Below are positions 25,449 through 33,227 of a DNA stretch of 52,750 nt, one piece after another (within the stretch, counting starts at the first letter, position 1; the number at the start of each line of letters is the position of its first letter). The stretch covers positions 1 to 52,750 of the forward strand of contig NZ_JAGGNV010000062.1 in NCBI RefSeq assembly GCF_018614955.1, in the 5' to 3' direction. The notes below the pieces were generated by a model. It worked only from the letters and a program-made list of their open reading frames with translations. It was not told the DNA's origin and ran no database searches. The position numbers were made by a program, and so were the translations under genes. This DNA is from Variovorax paradoxus. GTDB taxonomy: Bacteria > Pseudomonadota > Gammaproteobacteria > Burkholderiales > Burkholderiaceae_C.

Positions 25449-26701
25449 CAAGCGATCTCGAAGGCCGGCAGCTTCTTGGCCACCACGTGGTTCTGCAGCG
25501 TCACGTAGACCGGCAGCCCGTCGCGATAGGCCGGATAGTCCTCGCCCTGGATCAGCGGCAGCAGGTAGGCGCGGCACTTGTCGGTGATGCCGTAGCCGTC
25601 GGCCGAGATGAAGTCGCGCGGCATGAACTTCTCGGTGTTGGCCACCTGGTCGAGCGGCGCGCTGCCGATGCGGTAGGCGTAGGGCGAGTCGGAGGTCCGA
25701 TCGATGGTCGGCATCACCGAGTTCTTGCCTTCGAGTGCCAGCTCGACCGCGCGCTGCCCGAGCTCATAGGCCTGCCGCGCGTCGGTGGCCGAGGCGATGT
25801 GGCGCGCCGAGCGCTGCAGATAGTCGGCCACCGCCCAGTGGAATTTGTAATCCAGCGCCCCCTTGACCATCTGCGCCACCACCGGTGCCGCGCCGCCGAG
25901 CTGCGCATGGCCGAAGGCGTCCTTCGTGCCCTGCTCGGCGAGGAAGGTGCCGTCGGGGTGATGGCAGCCTTCCGACACCACCACCGTGCAATAGCCATGG
26001 TGCTTGACCAGCGCATCGACGCGCGCCAGGAAGGCCGGCTGGTCGAAGGGAATCTCGGGGAACAGGATCACGACCGGAATGCCGTGGTCCGCGGCCAGGC
26101 CGCCGGCCGCCGCGATCCAGCCCGCGTGGCGCCCCATCACCTCGAGCACGAACACCTTGGTGGAAGTGGCGGCCATCGAGCGCACGTCCAGCGAGGCTTC
26201 GAGCGTGGATACCGCCACGTACTTGGCGACCGAGCCGAAGCCCGGGCAGCAGTCGGTGAGCGGCAGGTCGTTGTCGATGGTCTTCGGCACATGGATCGCC
26301 TGCAGCGGATAGCCGAGCGACTGCGACAGCTGGCTCACCTTGAAGCAGGTGTCGGCCGAGTCACCGCCGCCGTTGTAGAAGAAGTAGCCGATGTCGTGCG
26401 CCTTGAAGACCTCGATCAAGCGCTCGTACTCGCGCCGGTTCTTCTCGAGCGACTTGAGCTTGTAGCGGCAGGAACCGAAGGCGCCCGCGGGCGTGGAGCG
26501 CAGTGCCGCGATCGCCTCGGCCGATTCCAGGCTGGTGTCGATCAGCTCCTCGGCGAGCGCACCGAGGATGCCGTTGCGGCCGGCGTAGACGGTGCCGATA
26601 CGGTCGGCGTGCCGGCGCGCCGTTTCGATCACGCCGCAGGCCGAGGCGTTGATGACCGACGTGACGCCGCCGGACTGGGCATAGAAGGCATTGGTGGGCA
26701 T
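25448..26701 (-). CDS. pfp: Pyrophosphate-dependent 6-phosphofructokinase
   Basis: This 417-residue phosphofructokinase interconverts fructose-6-phosphate and fructose-1,6-bisphosphate. Two residues point to pyrophosphate rather than ATP as phosphoryl donor: an Asp in GGGDS (111-115) where ATP enzymes have Gly, and Lys140 in PKTIDND (139-145) where ATP enzymes have Gly. VLEVMGRHAGWIAAAGGLA is the substrate-binding segment. The ribosome site TAGGAG is formed by the stop codon of the upstream higA gene, 11 bases away. It is followed by the coupled CWC gene. Confidence 0.9.
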   Translation of the reverse strand: MPTNAFYAQSGGVTSVINASACGVIETARRHADRIGTVYAGRNGILGALAEELIDTSLESAEAIAALRSTPAGAFGSCRYKLKSLEKNRREYERLIEVFKAHDIGYFFYNGGGDSADTCFKVSQLSQSLGYPLQAIHVPKTIDNDLPLTDCCPGFGSVAKYVAVSTLEASLDVRSMAATSTKVFVLEVMGRHAGWIAAAGGLAADHGIPVVILFPEIPFDQPAFLARVDALVKHHGYCTVVVSEGCHHPDGTFLAEQGTKDAFGHAQLGGAAPVVAQMVKGALDYKFHWAVADYLQRSARHIASATDARQAYELGQRAVELALEGKNSVMPTIDRTSDSPYAYRIGSAPLDQVANTEKFMPRDFISADGYGITDKCRAYLLPLIQGEDYPAYRDGLPVYVTLQNHVVAKKLPAFEIA

Positions 26702-26712
26702 GACGCGGGCTC

Positions 26713-27102
26713 CTATGCGGCAAGCGAGAACTTGTCGTCGTTCTCGGTCTGGATCAATACCTCAGCTGGAATGCCGAGCCCCTTGTGGATTCGACGAATC
26801 ATCCTCAAGGTCAGGGGACGTTTGTGATTGAGGACTTCATACACGCGATTCAACTGCCCGATAAAAGGTTCGAGGTCCTTCGCCGAGAGGCCCTGCTGCT
26901 CCATTCGAAACTTGATCGCCTCGATCGCATCCGGCGGGTCGATCGGGTGATTTTTCGATTCGTAGGCCTGGATCAATGCCAGCAGCACTTCGAAGCGATC
27001 GGCGTCTTCCGTGCCCGGCGCCGGCTCCTGATCGAAGTACGGCGACACCGCCTTCAGGGCAGCCTTGTAATCAGCTTCGGTTCGGATGGGTCGGATGTCC
27101 AT
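26713..27102 (-). CDS. higA: HigA-type antitoxin (HTH domain)
   Basis: This 129-residue protein has an acidic N-terminal half (DQEPAPGTEDADRFEVLLAL, YESKNHPIDPPDAIEAI). A helix-turn-helix follows from about residue 70 to 112 (GLSAKDLEPFIGQLNRVYEV). This matches the COG5499/HigA antitoxins. It starts 3 bases after the toxin stop, giving the toxin-first order typical of higBA. It should neutralise HigB and repress the operon through the palindrome at 27419-27441. Base composition is visibly less GC-rich than the neighbours, suggesting acquisition by transfer. Confidence 0.87.
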   Translation of the reverse strand: MDIRPIRTEADYKAALKAVSPYFDQEPAPGTEDADRFEVLLALIQAYESKNHPIDPPDAIEAIKFRMEQQGLSAKDLEPFIGQLNRVYEVLNHKRPLTLRMIRRIHKGLGIPAEVLIQTENDDKFSLAA

Positions 27103-27105
27103 GGA

Positions 27106-27408
27106 CTACTCCACTTCAACAGTTTGGGCATCGATTCGGTCATATTCCGAATGCGTGCCGATGAATTTGAGGTAGACGGCCTCGTATCTGTAGGCGATCG
27201 CAGCGATGAGTCGGTACTCATTGCCCTTGATGTTGAAAACGACCCCGTTGCTTCCAACAAAGCTGGCGCTGCGATAGCGGTCCTTGATGTCCTGCGGTGT
27301 CTTCCAAACTGCCGCCTTGACCTCTTCATGCCAAGCCTTCAACGGCTGTTCCGAGTCGGGGTGGCGCACCCAAAAGTCCCTCAAGTACTTCACCGAAATG
27401 ATCCGCAT
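27106..27408 (-). CDS. higB: HigB-type mRNA interferase toxin
   Basis: This 100-residue RelE-superfamily toxin reads MRIISVKYLRDFWVRHPDSE, with PLKAWHEEVKAAVWKTPQDI, FNIKGNEYRLIAAIAYRY and LKFIGTHSEYDRID. These are the hallmark strings of HigB toxins that cleave mRNA on the ribosome. I chose the ATG at 27408; an earlier in-frame ATG (MGLNLSAM) lies inside the operator. The gene lies directly after an acyl-CoA dehydrogenase operon and before higA. GC content is lower than in adjacent genes. Confidence 0.88.
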   Translation of the reverse strand: MRIISVKYLRDFWVRHPDSEQPLKAWHEEVKAAVWKTPQDIKDRYRSASFVGSNGVVFNIKGNEYRLIAAIAYRYEAVYLKFIGTHSEYDRIDAQTVEVE

Positions 27409-27416
27409 CGCGCTCA

Positions 27417-27445
27417 AGTTTAGTCCCATGTTGGGACTAAAACAA
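27417..27445 (-). promoter_or_regulatory. higBA promoter with palindromic operator
   Basis: A perfect 23-bp inverted repeat, TTTAGTCCCA-TGT-TGGGACTAAA, covers 27419-27441. On the minus strand a -35-like TTGTTT (27445-27440) and -10-like TAAACT (27422-27417) are 17 bases apart, so the palindrome fills the spacer and touches both boxes. The -10 ends 8 bases before the higB ATG. This is the expected geometry for HigA autorepression. The -35 match is weak. Confidence 0.7.
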
Positions 27446-27455
27446 CCACTCCCCC

Positions 27456-28619
27456 TCAGCGCCCCGGCAACCCCATCGCCCGCGTGATCACCTCTTTCAT
27501 GATCTCGTTGGTGCCGCCGTAGATGCGCTGCACCCGCGCGTCGGCATACGCGCGCGTCACCGGGTACTCCCACATGTAGCCATAGCCGCCGTGCAGTTGC
27601 ACGCACTCGTCCATCACCTTGCACTGCAGGTCGGTGGTCCAGTACTTGGCCATGCTGGCGGTTGCGGTGTCGAGTTTTTCCTGCATCAGGAGCTCGATGC
27701 ACTTGTCGACGAAGACCTGCGCCACCTGCACCTCGGTCTGCAGCTCCGCCAGCGTGTAGCGCGTGTTCTGGTAGGCCGCCACCGGTTGGCCGAAGACCTT
27801 GCGGTCCTTGACGTAGGCGACCGTGTGTTCAATTGCGGCCTGCGAGGCCGCCACCGCGCTGATCGCGATCTGCAGCCGCTCCCATGGCAGTTGCTCCATC
27901 AGGCAGACGAAGCCGCGGTTCTCCTGCGCCGCGCCGCCGAGCAGCGCCTCGGCCGGCAGGCGTACGTCGTTGAAGAAGAGCTCCGACGTGTCCTGCGCCT
28001 TCAGGCCCAGCTTCTTGAGACGCTGGCCCTTTTCGAAACCGGGCATGCCGCGCTCCACCAGGAACAGGCTGGTGCCCTTGGCGCCGCCTGCGGGGTCGGT
28101 CTTGGCGACCACGATCACGAGGTCGGCATGCCAGCCGTTGGTGATGAAGGTCTTGCTGCCGTTCATCAAGTAGCTGCCGTCGGGCTGCTTCAGCGCGGTG
28201 GTGCGCACGGCCTGCAGGTCGCTGCCGGCGGCCGGTTCGCTCATCGCAATGGCGCCGATCATCTCGCCGCTCGCGAGCTTCGGCAGGTAGTTCTTCTTCT
28301 GCGCCCCGGTGCCGTAGCGCAGCAGGTAGGGCGCCACGATCTCGCTGTGCAGCCCGAAGCCGATGCCGGTGAAGCCGCGCGCCCAGAGCTCCTCGAACTG
28401 GATCACCGAATAGAGCAGGTCGGCGCCCGCGCCGCCGTAGTCCTCGGGCAGGGCCATGCAGAGAAAGCCGTTCTCTCCGGCCTTGTTCCACACCTTGCGG
28501 TCGACGTAGCCCTGCGTCTCCCACTCGTCATGGAAAGGCGCGATCTCCTTGTCCATGAAGCGGCGGAAGGTGTCGCGGAAGGCTTCGTGGTCGGGGCTGA
28601 AGAGCGTGCGTTCGATCAT
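27456..28619 (-). CDS. Acyl-CoA dehydrogenase
   Basis: This 387-residue FAD enzyme oxidises acyl-CoA to trans-2-enoyl-CoA. It shows AMSEPAAGSDLQAVRTTALK (flavin/substrate loop), KTFITNGWHADLVIVVAKTD and HGGYGYMWEYPVTRAYADAR. The catalytic base is at about Glu372 in YGGTNEIM. The ATG at 28619 overlaps the stop of the upstream hydratase/isomerase gene (ATGA). It is the third gene of the thiolase-hydratase-dehydrogenase operon. Chain-length preference is not evident; the layout suggests a medium- or long-chain fatty acid or an aromatic/alicyclic acyl-CoA. Confidence 0.93.
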   Translation of the reverse strand: MIERTLFSPDHEAFRDTFRRFMDKEIAPFHDEWETQGYVDRKVWNKAGENGFLCMALPEDYGGAGADLLYSVIQFEELWARGFTGIGFGLHSEIVAPYLLRYGTGAQKKNYLPKLASGEMIGAIAMSEPAAGSDLQAVRTTALKQPDGSYLMNGSKTFITNGWHADLVIVVAKTDPAGGAKGTSLFLVERGMPGFEKGQRLKKLGLKAQDTSELFFNDVRLPAEALLGGAAQENRGFVCLMEQLPWERLQIAISAVAASQAAIEHTVAYVKDRKVFGQPVAAYQNTRYTLAELQTEVQVAQVFVDKCIELLMQEKLDTATASMAKYWTTDLQCKVMDECVQLHGGYGYMWEYPVTRAYADARVQRIYGGTNEIMKEVITRAMGLPGR

Positions 28620-29416
28620 GACTTTCGCCCTGGAAAGGTGGGGGCGCGTTTCTGCAGGAATGCGCTCACGCCCTCGGCGAACTCGGGCCGGTTCAGCAGC
28701 TCGCGCTGGCGCTCGCTTTCGTAGTGCAGTTGCTCCGGCAGCGTGTGCCGCGCCGAGGCCTCGAAGGCCTTGCGCGCCTCGAGCACGGCATGTGCGGGCA
28801 GGCGTGCCAGGCGCTCGGCGACCTGCTGCGCTTCGAGCAGCAGGAGATCGTCCTCGACGCAGGTCCAGATCAGGCCCCACTGCGCCGCGCGTTCCGCTGT
28901 AAGCCGCTCGTCGAGCAGGCTCAGGCCCATCGCGCGCGCCGGGCCCACGAGGCGCGGGATGAACCAGGTGCAGCCCAGGTCCGGCACGATGCCCAGCTTG
29001 GGCAGGAAGGAGAGGTAGAAGTAGGCGCTCTTCGCCGCCAGGGTCACGTCGCCCGCGAGCGCGAGGCCGACGCCGGCACCCGCCGCGGCGCCGTTGACCG
29101 CGCACACCAACGGCACCGGCAGCGCGCGCATCTCCTCGATCAGCGGGTTGCTGACCGATTGCATCCACTTCGCCGTCTGGTCGCCGAGCGTCTCGCCGGC
29201 ATCGGGCGGCCGCATCGCGCTCAGGTCCGCGCCCACGCAGAAGGCCTTACCGGCGCCGGTGAGCACCACGGCGCGCACGCTGCGGTCCTCGCGCACGCGG
29301 GCGAAGGCTTCGCGCAGTTCGTGCTGGAGGTCGAGCGCGATCGGGTTGAGTTTGTGTGGAAGGTTCAGCGTCAGCGTCGCAACGCTGTTTTCAAGATCCC
29401 AGAGAACGGTCGACAT
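28616..29416 (-). CDS. Enoyl-CoA hydratase/isomerase, PaaG-like
   Basis: This 266-residue crotonase-fold protein reads VVLTGAGKAFCVGADLSAM (oxyanion-hole side) and VNGAAAGAGVGLALAGDVTL. Both usual hydratase glutamates are absent: AAGAGVGLA has Gly where the first Glu stands, and KLGIVPDLGCTWFIPRLVG carries Asp instead. That LGIVPDLGCTW string resembles PaaG-type isomerases, so shifting a double bond or isomerising an epoxide may be its true reaction. The ATG at 29416 overlaps the thiolase stop (ATGA), and its own stop overlaps the dehydrogenase start. Confidence 0.88.
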   Translation of the reverse strand: MSTVLWDLENSVATLTLNLPHKLNPIALDLQHELREAFARVREDRSVRAVVLTGAGKAFCVGADLSAMRPPDAGETLGDQTAKWMQSVSNPLIEEMRALPVPLVCAVNGAAAGAGVGLALAGDVTLAAKSAYFYLSFLPKLGIVPDLGCTWFIPRLVGPARAMGLSLLDERLTAERAAQWGLIWTCVEDDLLLLEAQQVAERLARLPAHAVLEARKAFEASARHTLPEQLHYESERQRELLNRPEFAEGVSAFLQKRAPTFPGRKS

Positions 29417-30594
29417 CAGAGTCTTTCGATGATCGTCACGTTGGCCATCCCACCGCCCTCGCACATGGTCTGCAGCCCGTAGCGCTTGCCGCGCTGCCCC
29501 AACGCGTGGATCAGCGTGGTCATGAGCTTGGTGCCAGATGCGCCCAGCGGGTGGCCGAGCGCGATCGCGCCGCCGTTGGCATTGAGCTTCGCCGGGTCGG
29601 CGCCCAGCGTCTGCAGCCAGGCCAGCGGCACCGGCGCGAAGGCTTCGTTGACTTCGTAGAGGTCGATGTCCTCGATCTTCATGCCGGCCTTCCTGAGTGC
29701 CCGCGCGGTCGCGGGAATCGGCGCCTCCAGCATGATCACCGGGTCGTGGCCCAGCACGCTCATGTGGTGGATGCGCGCCAGCGGCTTCACGCCCAGTGAT
29801 TTCAGGCCGCGCTCGTTGACCACCAGCAGCCCGCTCGCGCCGTCGCAGATCTGGCTCGCGGTGGCTGCGGTGCAGCGCCCGCCTTCGGCGATCAGCTTCA
29901 CGCCCGCGATCGCTTCCAGCGTGGCATCGAAGCGGATGCCTTCGTCGATCGTGTGCATTTCGCCCGAGGCCGAGCCGTCGGCCTGCCGGATCTCGACCGC
30001 CAGGATCTCGTCCTTGAACAGGCCTTCGCGCGTCGCGGCGATGGCGCGCTTGTGGCTCTCCATCGCATAGCGGTCGAGCGTTTCCTTCTCGATCCCGTAG
30101 TTCTTCGCGATCATCTCCGCGCCGACAAACTGGCTGAACTCGACGCCCGGGTAGCGCCGCTGCATCCCGGGGCTCATGTAGGTGCCGAGCCCCGCCTTGG
30201 CCGGCAGCGCGTTGGGGGTGAACATCGGCACCCGCGTCATGCTTTCGACGCCGCCCGCGATCACCGCGTCCATGCTGCCCGACATCACCGCCTGCGCCGC
30301 GAAGTGCAGGGCCTGCTGCGAGGAGCCGCATTGGCGGTCGACCGAGGTGCCCGGCACCGATTCGGGCAGCGTCGAGGCCAGCACCGCGTTGCGCGCGATG
30401 TTGGTCGCCTGCTCGCCGACCTGGCTCACGCAGCCGAGGATCACGTCTTCCACCGCGGCCGGATCGATGCCGCTTTTCGCCACCAGCGCGTCGATCACCT
30501 GCGCCGCCAGGTCCGCCGGATGCCAGCCCGCGAGCTTGCCGCCGCGGCGGCCGCCTGCGGTGCGTGCGGCGGCGACGATGTATGCCTCTGCCAT
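29416..30594 (-). CDS. Acetyl-CoA C-acyltransferase (thiolase)
   Basis: This 392-residue thiolase has its nucleophile at about Cys89 in VDRQCGSSQQALH, the NEAFAPVPLAW motif, GGAIALGHPLGASG with the active-site His, and a second catalytic Cys in MCEGGGMANVTIIE near the end. It probably cleaves 3-ketoacyl-CoA in the last step of the pathway encoded with the two downstream genes. It is the first gene of the operon. A possible terminator for the DUF2917 gene lies upstream at 30645-30670. Confidence 0.94.
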   Translation of the reverse strand: MAEAYIVAAARTAGGRRGGKLAGWHPADLAAQVIDALVAKSGIDPAAVEDVILGCVSQVGEQATNIARNAVLASTLPESVPGTSVDRQCGSSQQALHFAAQAVMSGSMDAVIAGGVESMTRVPMFTPNALPAKAGLGTYMSPGMQRRYPGVEFSQFVGAEMIAKNYGIEKETLDRYAMESHKRAIAATREGLFKDEILAVEIRQADGSASGEMHTIDEGIRFDATLEAIAGVKLIAEGGRCTAATASQICDGASGLLVVNERGLKSLGVKPLARIHHMSVLGHDPVIMLEAPIPATARALRKAGMKIEDIDLYEVNEAFAPVPLAWLQTLGADPAKLNANGGAIALGHPLGASGTKLMTTLIHALGQRGKRYGLQTMCEGGGMANVTIIERL

Positions 30595-30644
30595 GTGAAT
30601 TCCTTGTTCGGAGAAGAAGAAAGTCGATGGCCGGCGCCTCCAAG

Positions 30645-30670
30645 CAAAACGCCGTCCCGAGGGACGGCGT
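30645..30670 (-). terminator. Intrinsic terminator after the DUF2917 gene
   Basis: ACGCCGTCCC (30649-30658) and GGGACGGCGT (30661-30670) form a perfect 10-bp inverted repeat. On the minus strand it is followed by GTTTTGC, so it ends transcription of the DUF2917 gene before the thiolase operon. The 132-base gap holds little else apart from the thiolase promoter region. Confidence 0.75.
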
Positions 30671-30726
30671 GCATCGGTGCATCCAGGGCCACGAGCGTCG
30701 ATGGTTCTACGCCCGGGCCCCGGTGG

Positions 30727-31038
30727 TCAAGCCGGGGACATCCCGTGGGGCCGGAGTCGCCAAGGCGACCGCTGGTCGCGAGCATGCACTGGCAACGCTG
30801 CCGGCCGCGAGCCGGAGACGGTGATGCACGACGGCTCCAGCGCCGACACCAGCATGCGCCGGTGCGAATCGCCTTCGAAGCGCTCGCCGGCCTCCAGCAC
30901 CACATCGCGCGGATCGTTGTCGAGCGTGACCCAGACGGTGCCGCTGCGGCACTCGATGCCGACGCCGGCCGCGTCGGGCAGGGTGAAGATGGTGCGCTTT
31001 GCCAAGCTCAGGTGGAAGCGGTTGGTGTCGGTTGTCAT
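30727..31038 (-). CDS. DUF2917 domain protein
   Basis: This 103-residue protein reads FHLSLAKRTIFTLPDAAGVG, ECRSGTVWVTLDNDPRDVVL and LEAGERFEGDSHRRMLVSAL, the pattern of DUF2917, a small cupin-like family. Function is unknown. The ATG at 31038 has a good AAAGGAG ribosome site. The gene is divergent from the LysR regulator that follows (82 bases apart), and such regulators often control the adjacent divergent gene. A terminator follows at 30645-30670. Confidence 0.82.
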   Translation of the reverse strand: MTTDTNRFHLSLAKRTIFTLPDAAGVGIECRSGTVWVTLDNDPRDVVLEAGERFEGDSHRRMLVSALEPSCITVSGSRPAALPVHARDQRSPWRLRPHGMSPA

Positions 31039-31120
31039 GGCGGACTCCTTTGCATTCGGTATGAGAATGAATATAGTCAGCAAGTCCGCGTAAGTCACAC
31101 GGTCATCAGGAACTCGTTGC

Positions 31121-32053
31121 ATGCGTGCAGAGAATGCGAAACTCCTTTCCGCCGCGGCCGACCTGCCGCCCCTGGAGCTGCTGCGCAGCTTCGAGGCGGC
31201 GGCGCGCACGCTGAGCTTCACGCAGGCAGCCGGCGAGCTCTTTCTCACCCAGTCGGCCGTCAGCCGGCAGATCCAGCAGCTCGAAGCCAGCCTCGGCGTG
31301 CTGCTGTTCGAGCGCCGGCATCGCGCGCTGGCGCTGACCGAGGCCGGCGGCGTGCTGCAGCGCGCGGTGGTCGAAAGCCTGGAGCGGCTGCGCGACGCCA
31401 CCGCGCGCCTGCGCGCCGCGCCGGCGCCGCGCCAGGTCGCGATCACCTGCACGCCGGGCTTCGCGTCCTTCTGGCTCATCCCGCGGCTGGCGCGCTTCAC
31501 GGCCGACCATCCGCTGGTCGACGTCCGGCTGTCAGCCACGCTCGAGGTGCTCGACCTCGAGCGCAGCCGCCTCGACCTCGCGGTGCGCTTCGTGCCGATC
31601 GAGCGCGGCACCGGGCCGGCGCTGTTCGTGGAGTCGGTTATGCCGCTGTGCGCGCCGCAGGTAGCCGCCCTGCTGCGCGTGCCGGGCGATCTGGCCGACC
31701 AGACCCTGCTGACCATCGAGATGCCGAAGCACAGCGAGGCGCCCACCGTCGACTGGGAACCCTGGTTCGAGGTGATGGGACTCACCGAACTGCGCATGAA
31801 GAACACCATGCGCTTCACCCAGTACACCGACGCGGTGGCCGCCGCCGTGGCCGGCCAGGGGGTGGTGATCGGGCGCCTGCCACTCTTGCGCGAGCTGCTG
31901 CAGAGCGGACAGCTGGTGGCACCCTTCAGCGAAGGCGCGGCCTCGCGGCGCGCCTACTTCATCGAGAGCTCGCGCCGCGCGGCCGGCAATGCCGACGCGC
32001 AGGACTTCGTGCGCTGGCTACGCGCCGAGGCCGAGGCGGCGCAGCGCGCCTGA
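31121..32053 (+). CDS. LysR-family transcriptional regulator (GcvA-like)
   Basis: This 310-residue regulator has an N-terminal winged helix-turn-helix at about 17-75: FEAAARTLSFTQAAGELFLT and SAVSRQIQQLEASLGVLLFE. A substrate-binding effector domain follows (VAITCTPGFASFWLIPRLARF). FTQAAGELFLTQSAVSRQI is close to the GcvA subgroup. It is divergent from the DUF2917 gene and likely controls it and itself from the 82-base shared space. The inducer is unknown. Confidence 0.9.
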   Translation: MRAENAKLLSAAADLPPLELLRSFEAAARTLSFTQAAGELFLTQSAVSRQIQQLEASLGVLLFERRHRALALTEAGGVLQRAVVESLERLRDATARLRAAPAPRQVAITCTPGFASFWLIPRLARFTADHPLVDVRLSATLEVLDLERSRLDLAVRFVPIERGTGPALFVESVMPLCAPQVAALLRVPGDLADQTLLTIEMPKHSEAPTVDWEPWFEVMGLTELRMKNTMRFTQYTDAVAAAVAGQGVVIGRLPLLRELLQSGQLVAPFSEGAASRRAYFIESSRRAAGNADAQDFVRWLRAEAEAAQRA

Positions 32054-32056
32054 GCT

Positions 32057-32665
32057 TCAGCGCGCATCGGCCGCGAAAAAGCTGAACAGTTCGGTAGCGG
32101 ATGCGCTCTCGGGCAGCACATACACCATGCCGCGCGAAGTCCCCAGCGCAGGCTTCACATACGCATCGTAGAAATCGGCCGGCACGTTGATGCAGCCATA
32201 GGAAATGCGGTTGTCGTCGACGCCGGGCGAAGCCAGGCGCTCGAGGCGGCGTTCAGACTTGTCGTTGGCGCGCACGCGGTGCATCGACACGGCCGCGCCA
32301 TAGTCGACCCAGACGATGTCTTCGCCCTGCATGTTGCGCCCGGGCTCGGAGAGGAAGCGGCCGGCGGGCGTGGTGCGCTCCTCGGGACGGATTTCCGACA
32401 TCTTGCGTTCGCCGATGCCCGGCACCGAGCGATCGCCGCGGGCCAGGCCCAGCAGCACCGGCGCGTCGCCGCGCAGACGGCCGTCGGCGCTGAACACGAA
32501 CACCCTCGCATGGCGCTTGTCCACGATCGCGAACGGGCGCTGGACGTTGTCGCCCGCGGCCACCGCGCGCTGCGCGAACTCCGCGATCTCCGCGGGTGCA
32601 TCGGCTGCCGCGACGGCGGCCGAGCAGGTCGCCAGACAAAGGACGAAAGAGGTGAGGCGCTTCAA
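32057..32665 (-). CDS. L,D-transpeptidase-like (YkuD-fold) secreted protein
   Basis: The product has a signal peptide (LKRLTSFVLCLATCSAAVAA) and a YkuD-like domain. The catalytic pair is H129 in SMHRVR and C158 in ISYGCINVP, where the family consensus is SHGC-[IV]-R; here Tyr replaces His and Asn replaces Arg. It should act on peptidoglycan peptides in the periplasm. I chose the TTG at 32665, 202 residues, because GGAG lies 7 bases upstream. The only upstream ATG (32704) falls in the loop of a terminator for the preceding gene. Confidence 0.72.
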   Translation of the reverse strand: MKRLTSFVLCLATCSAAVAAADAPAEIAEFAQRAVAAGDNVQRPFAIVDKRHARVFVFSADGRLRGDAPVLLGLARGDRSVPGIGERKMSEIRPEERTTPAGRFLSEPGRNMQGEDIVWVDYGAAVSMHRVRANDKSERRLERLASPGVDDNRISYGCINVPADFYDAYVKPALGTSRGMVYVLPESASATELFSFFAADAR

Positions 32666-32689
32666 GGCGTCGACTCCGAACAGAGGACC

Positions 32690-32715
32690 GAAAAAGCCGG
32701 GCATGCAGCCCGGCT
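32690..32715 (-). terminator. Intrinsic terminator after the secreted Pro/Thr-rich protein gene
   Basis: Stem AGCCGGGC (32695-32702) and GCCCGGCT (32708-32715) encloses ATGCA and is followed on the minus strand by a T-run (32695-32691). It ends transcription of the 32745-33044 gene. It contains the ATG that would otherwise start the L,D-transpeptidase frame. Confidence 0.8.
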
Positions 32716-32744
32716 CGTTGCGAAAAATGCTATCTCACAGCACC

Positions 32745-33044
32745 TCAGTTGCGGTCTGCGCGCGGCGGAGACATCGGCGCCGGCGTCGTGGTGTCGGTGC
32801 TCGGCGCAGGCATGGCTGCAGGTGCCTGGCTTTGGCTCGGGCTCGTGGTCGTGCCCGGGGTTGTCGGCGTCTGGGCTTGCGCCACGGAGGTGCCGGTCGA
32901 TCCCATCGGGCCGCCCGCAGGACTTTGCTGGCCGGCTGCGGTGGCGGGGTTGGGCGACGAAGTCGTCGGCGGCGTGGCTTGCGCGAAGGCAAAGCCGCTG
33001 GCGCCTAGCGCGAGGACGGCGAGAAGATGCTTGCGTGCGTTCAT
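32745..33044 (-). CDS. Small secreted Pro/Thr/Ala-rich protein, unknown
   Basis: This 99-residue protein has a signal peptide (MNARKHLLAVLALGASGFAF then AQA cleavage) and a mature part made almost only of Pro, Thr, Ser, Ala and Gln (TPTTPGTTTSPSQSQAPAAM). This is low-complexity, disordered and probably periplasmic or envelope-linked. No domain is recognisable. The ATG at 33044 has an AAGGAG ribosome site, and a terminator follows at 32690-32715, so the gene looks genuine and monocistronic. Confidence 0.7.
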   Translation of the reverse strand: MNARKHLLAVLALGASGFAFAQATPPTTSSPNPATAAGQQSPAGGPMGSTGTSVAQAQTPTTPGTTTSPSQSQAPAAMPAPSTDTTTPAPMSPPRADRN

Positions 33045-33227
33045 GTGTTTGCTCCTTGAGGACAGACTGAGGGTTCGATGGAATGCGCCGGCCCGAATGA
33101 CCAGCTGCGTCCAACTTAGGCGCCACTTGTGCGTGCGCCAGGTCGGCACCCGACGCGCAGTCCTGTAGGAGGGCTCCGGCGCGGCAGTACAGTCCGGGGC
33201 AACCAATTCGAGAGAAAAGTTTTTCTG

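Noticed and set aside
32666..32704. ATG start at 32704 for the L,D-transpeptidase
   Set aside because: The ATG lies in a terminator loop and would add residues before the signal peptide; the TTG with GGAG is better.
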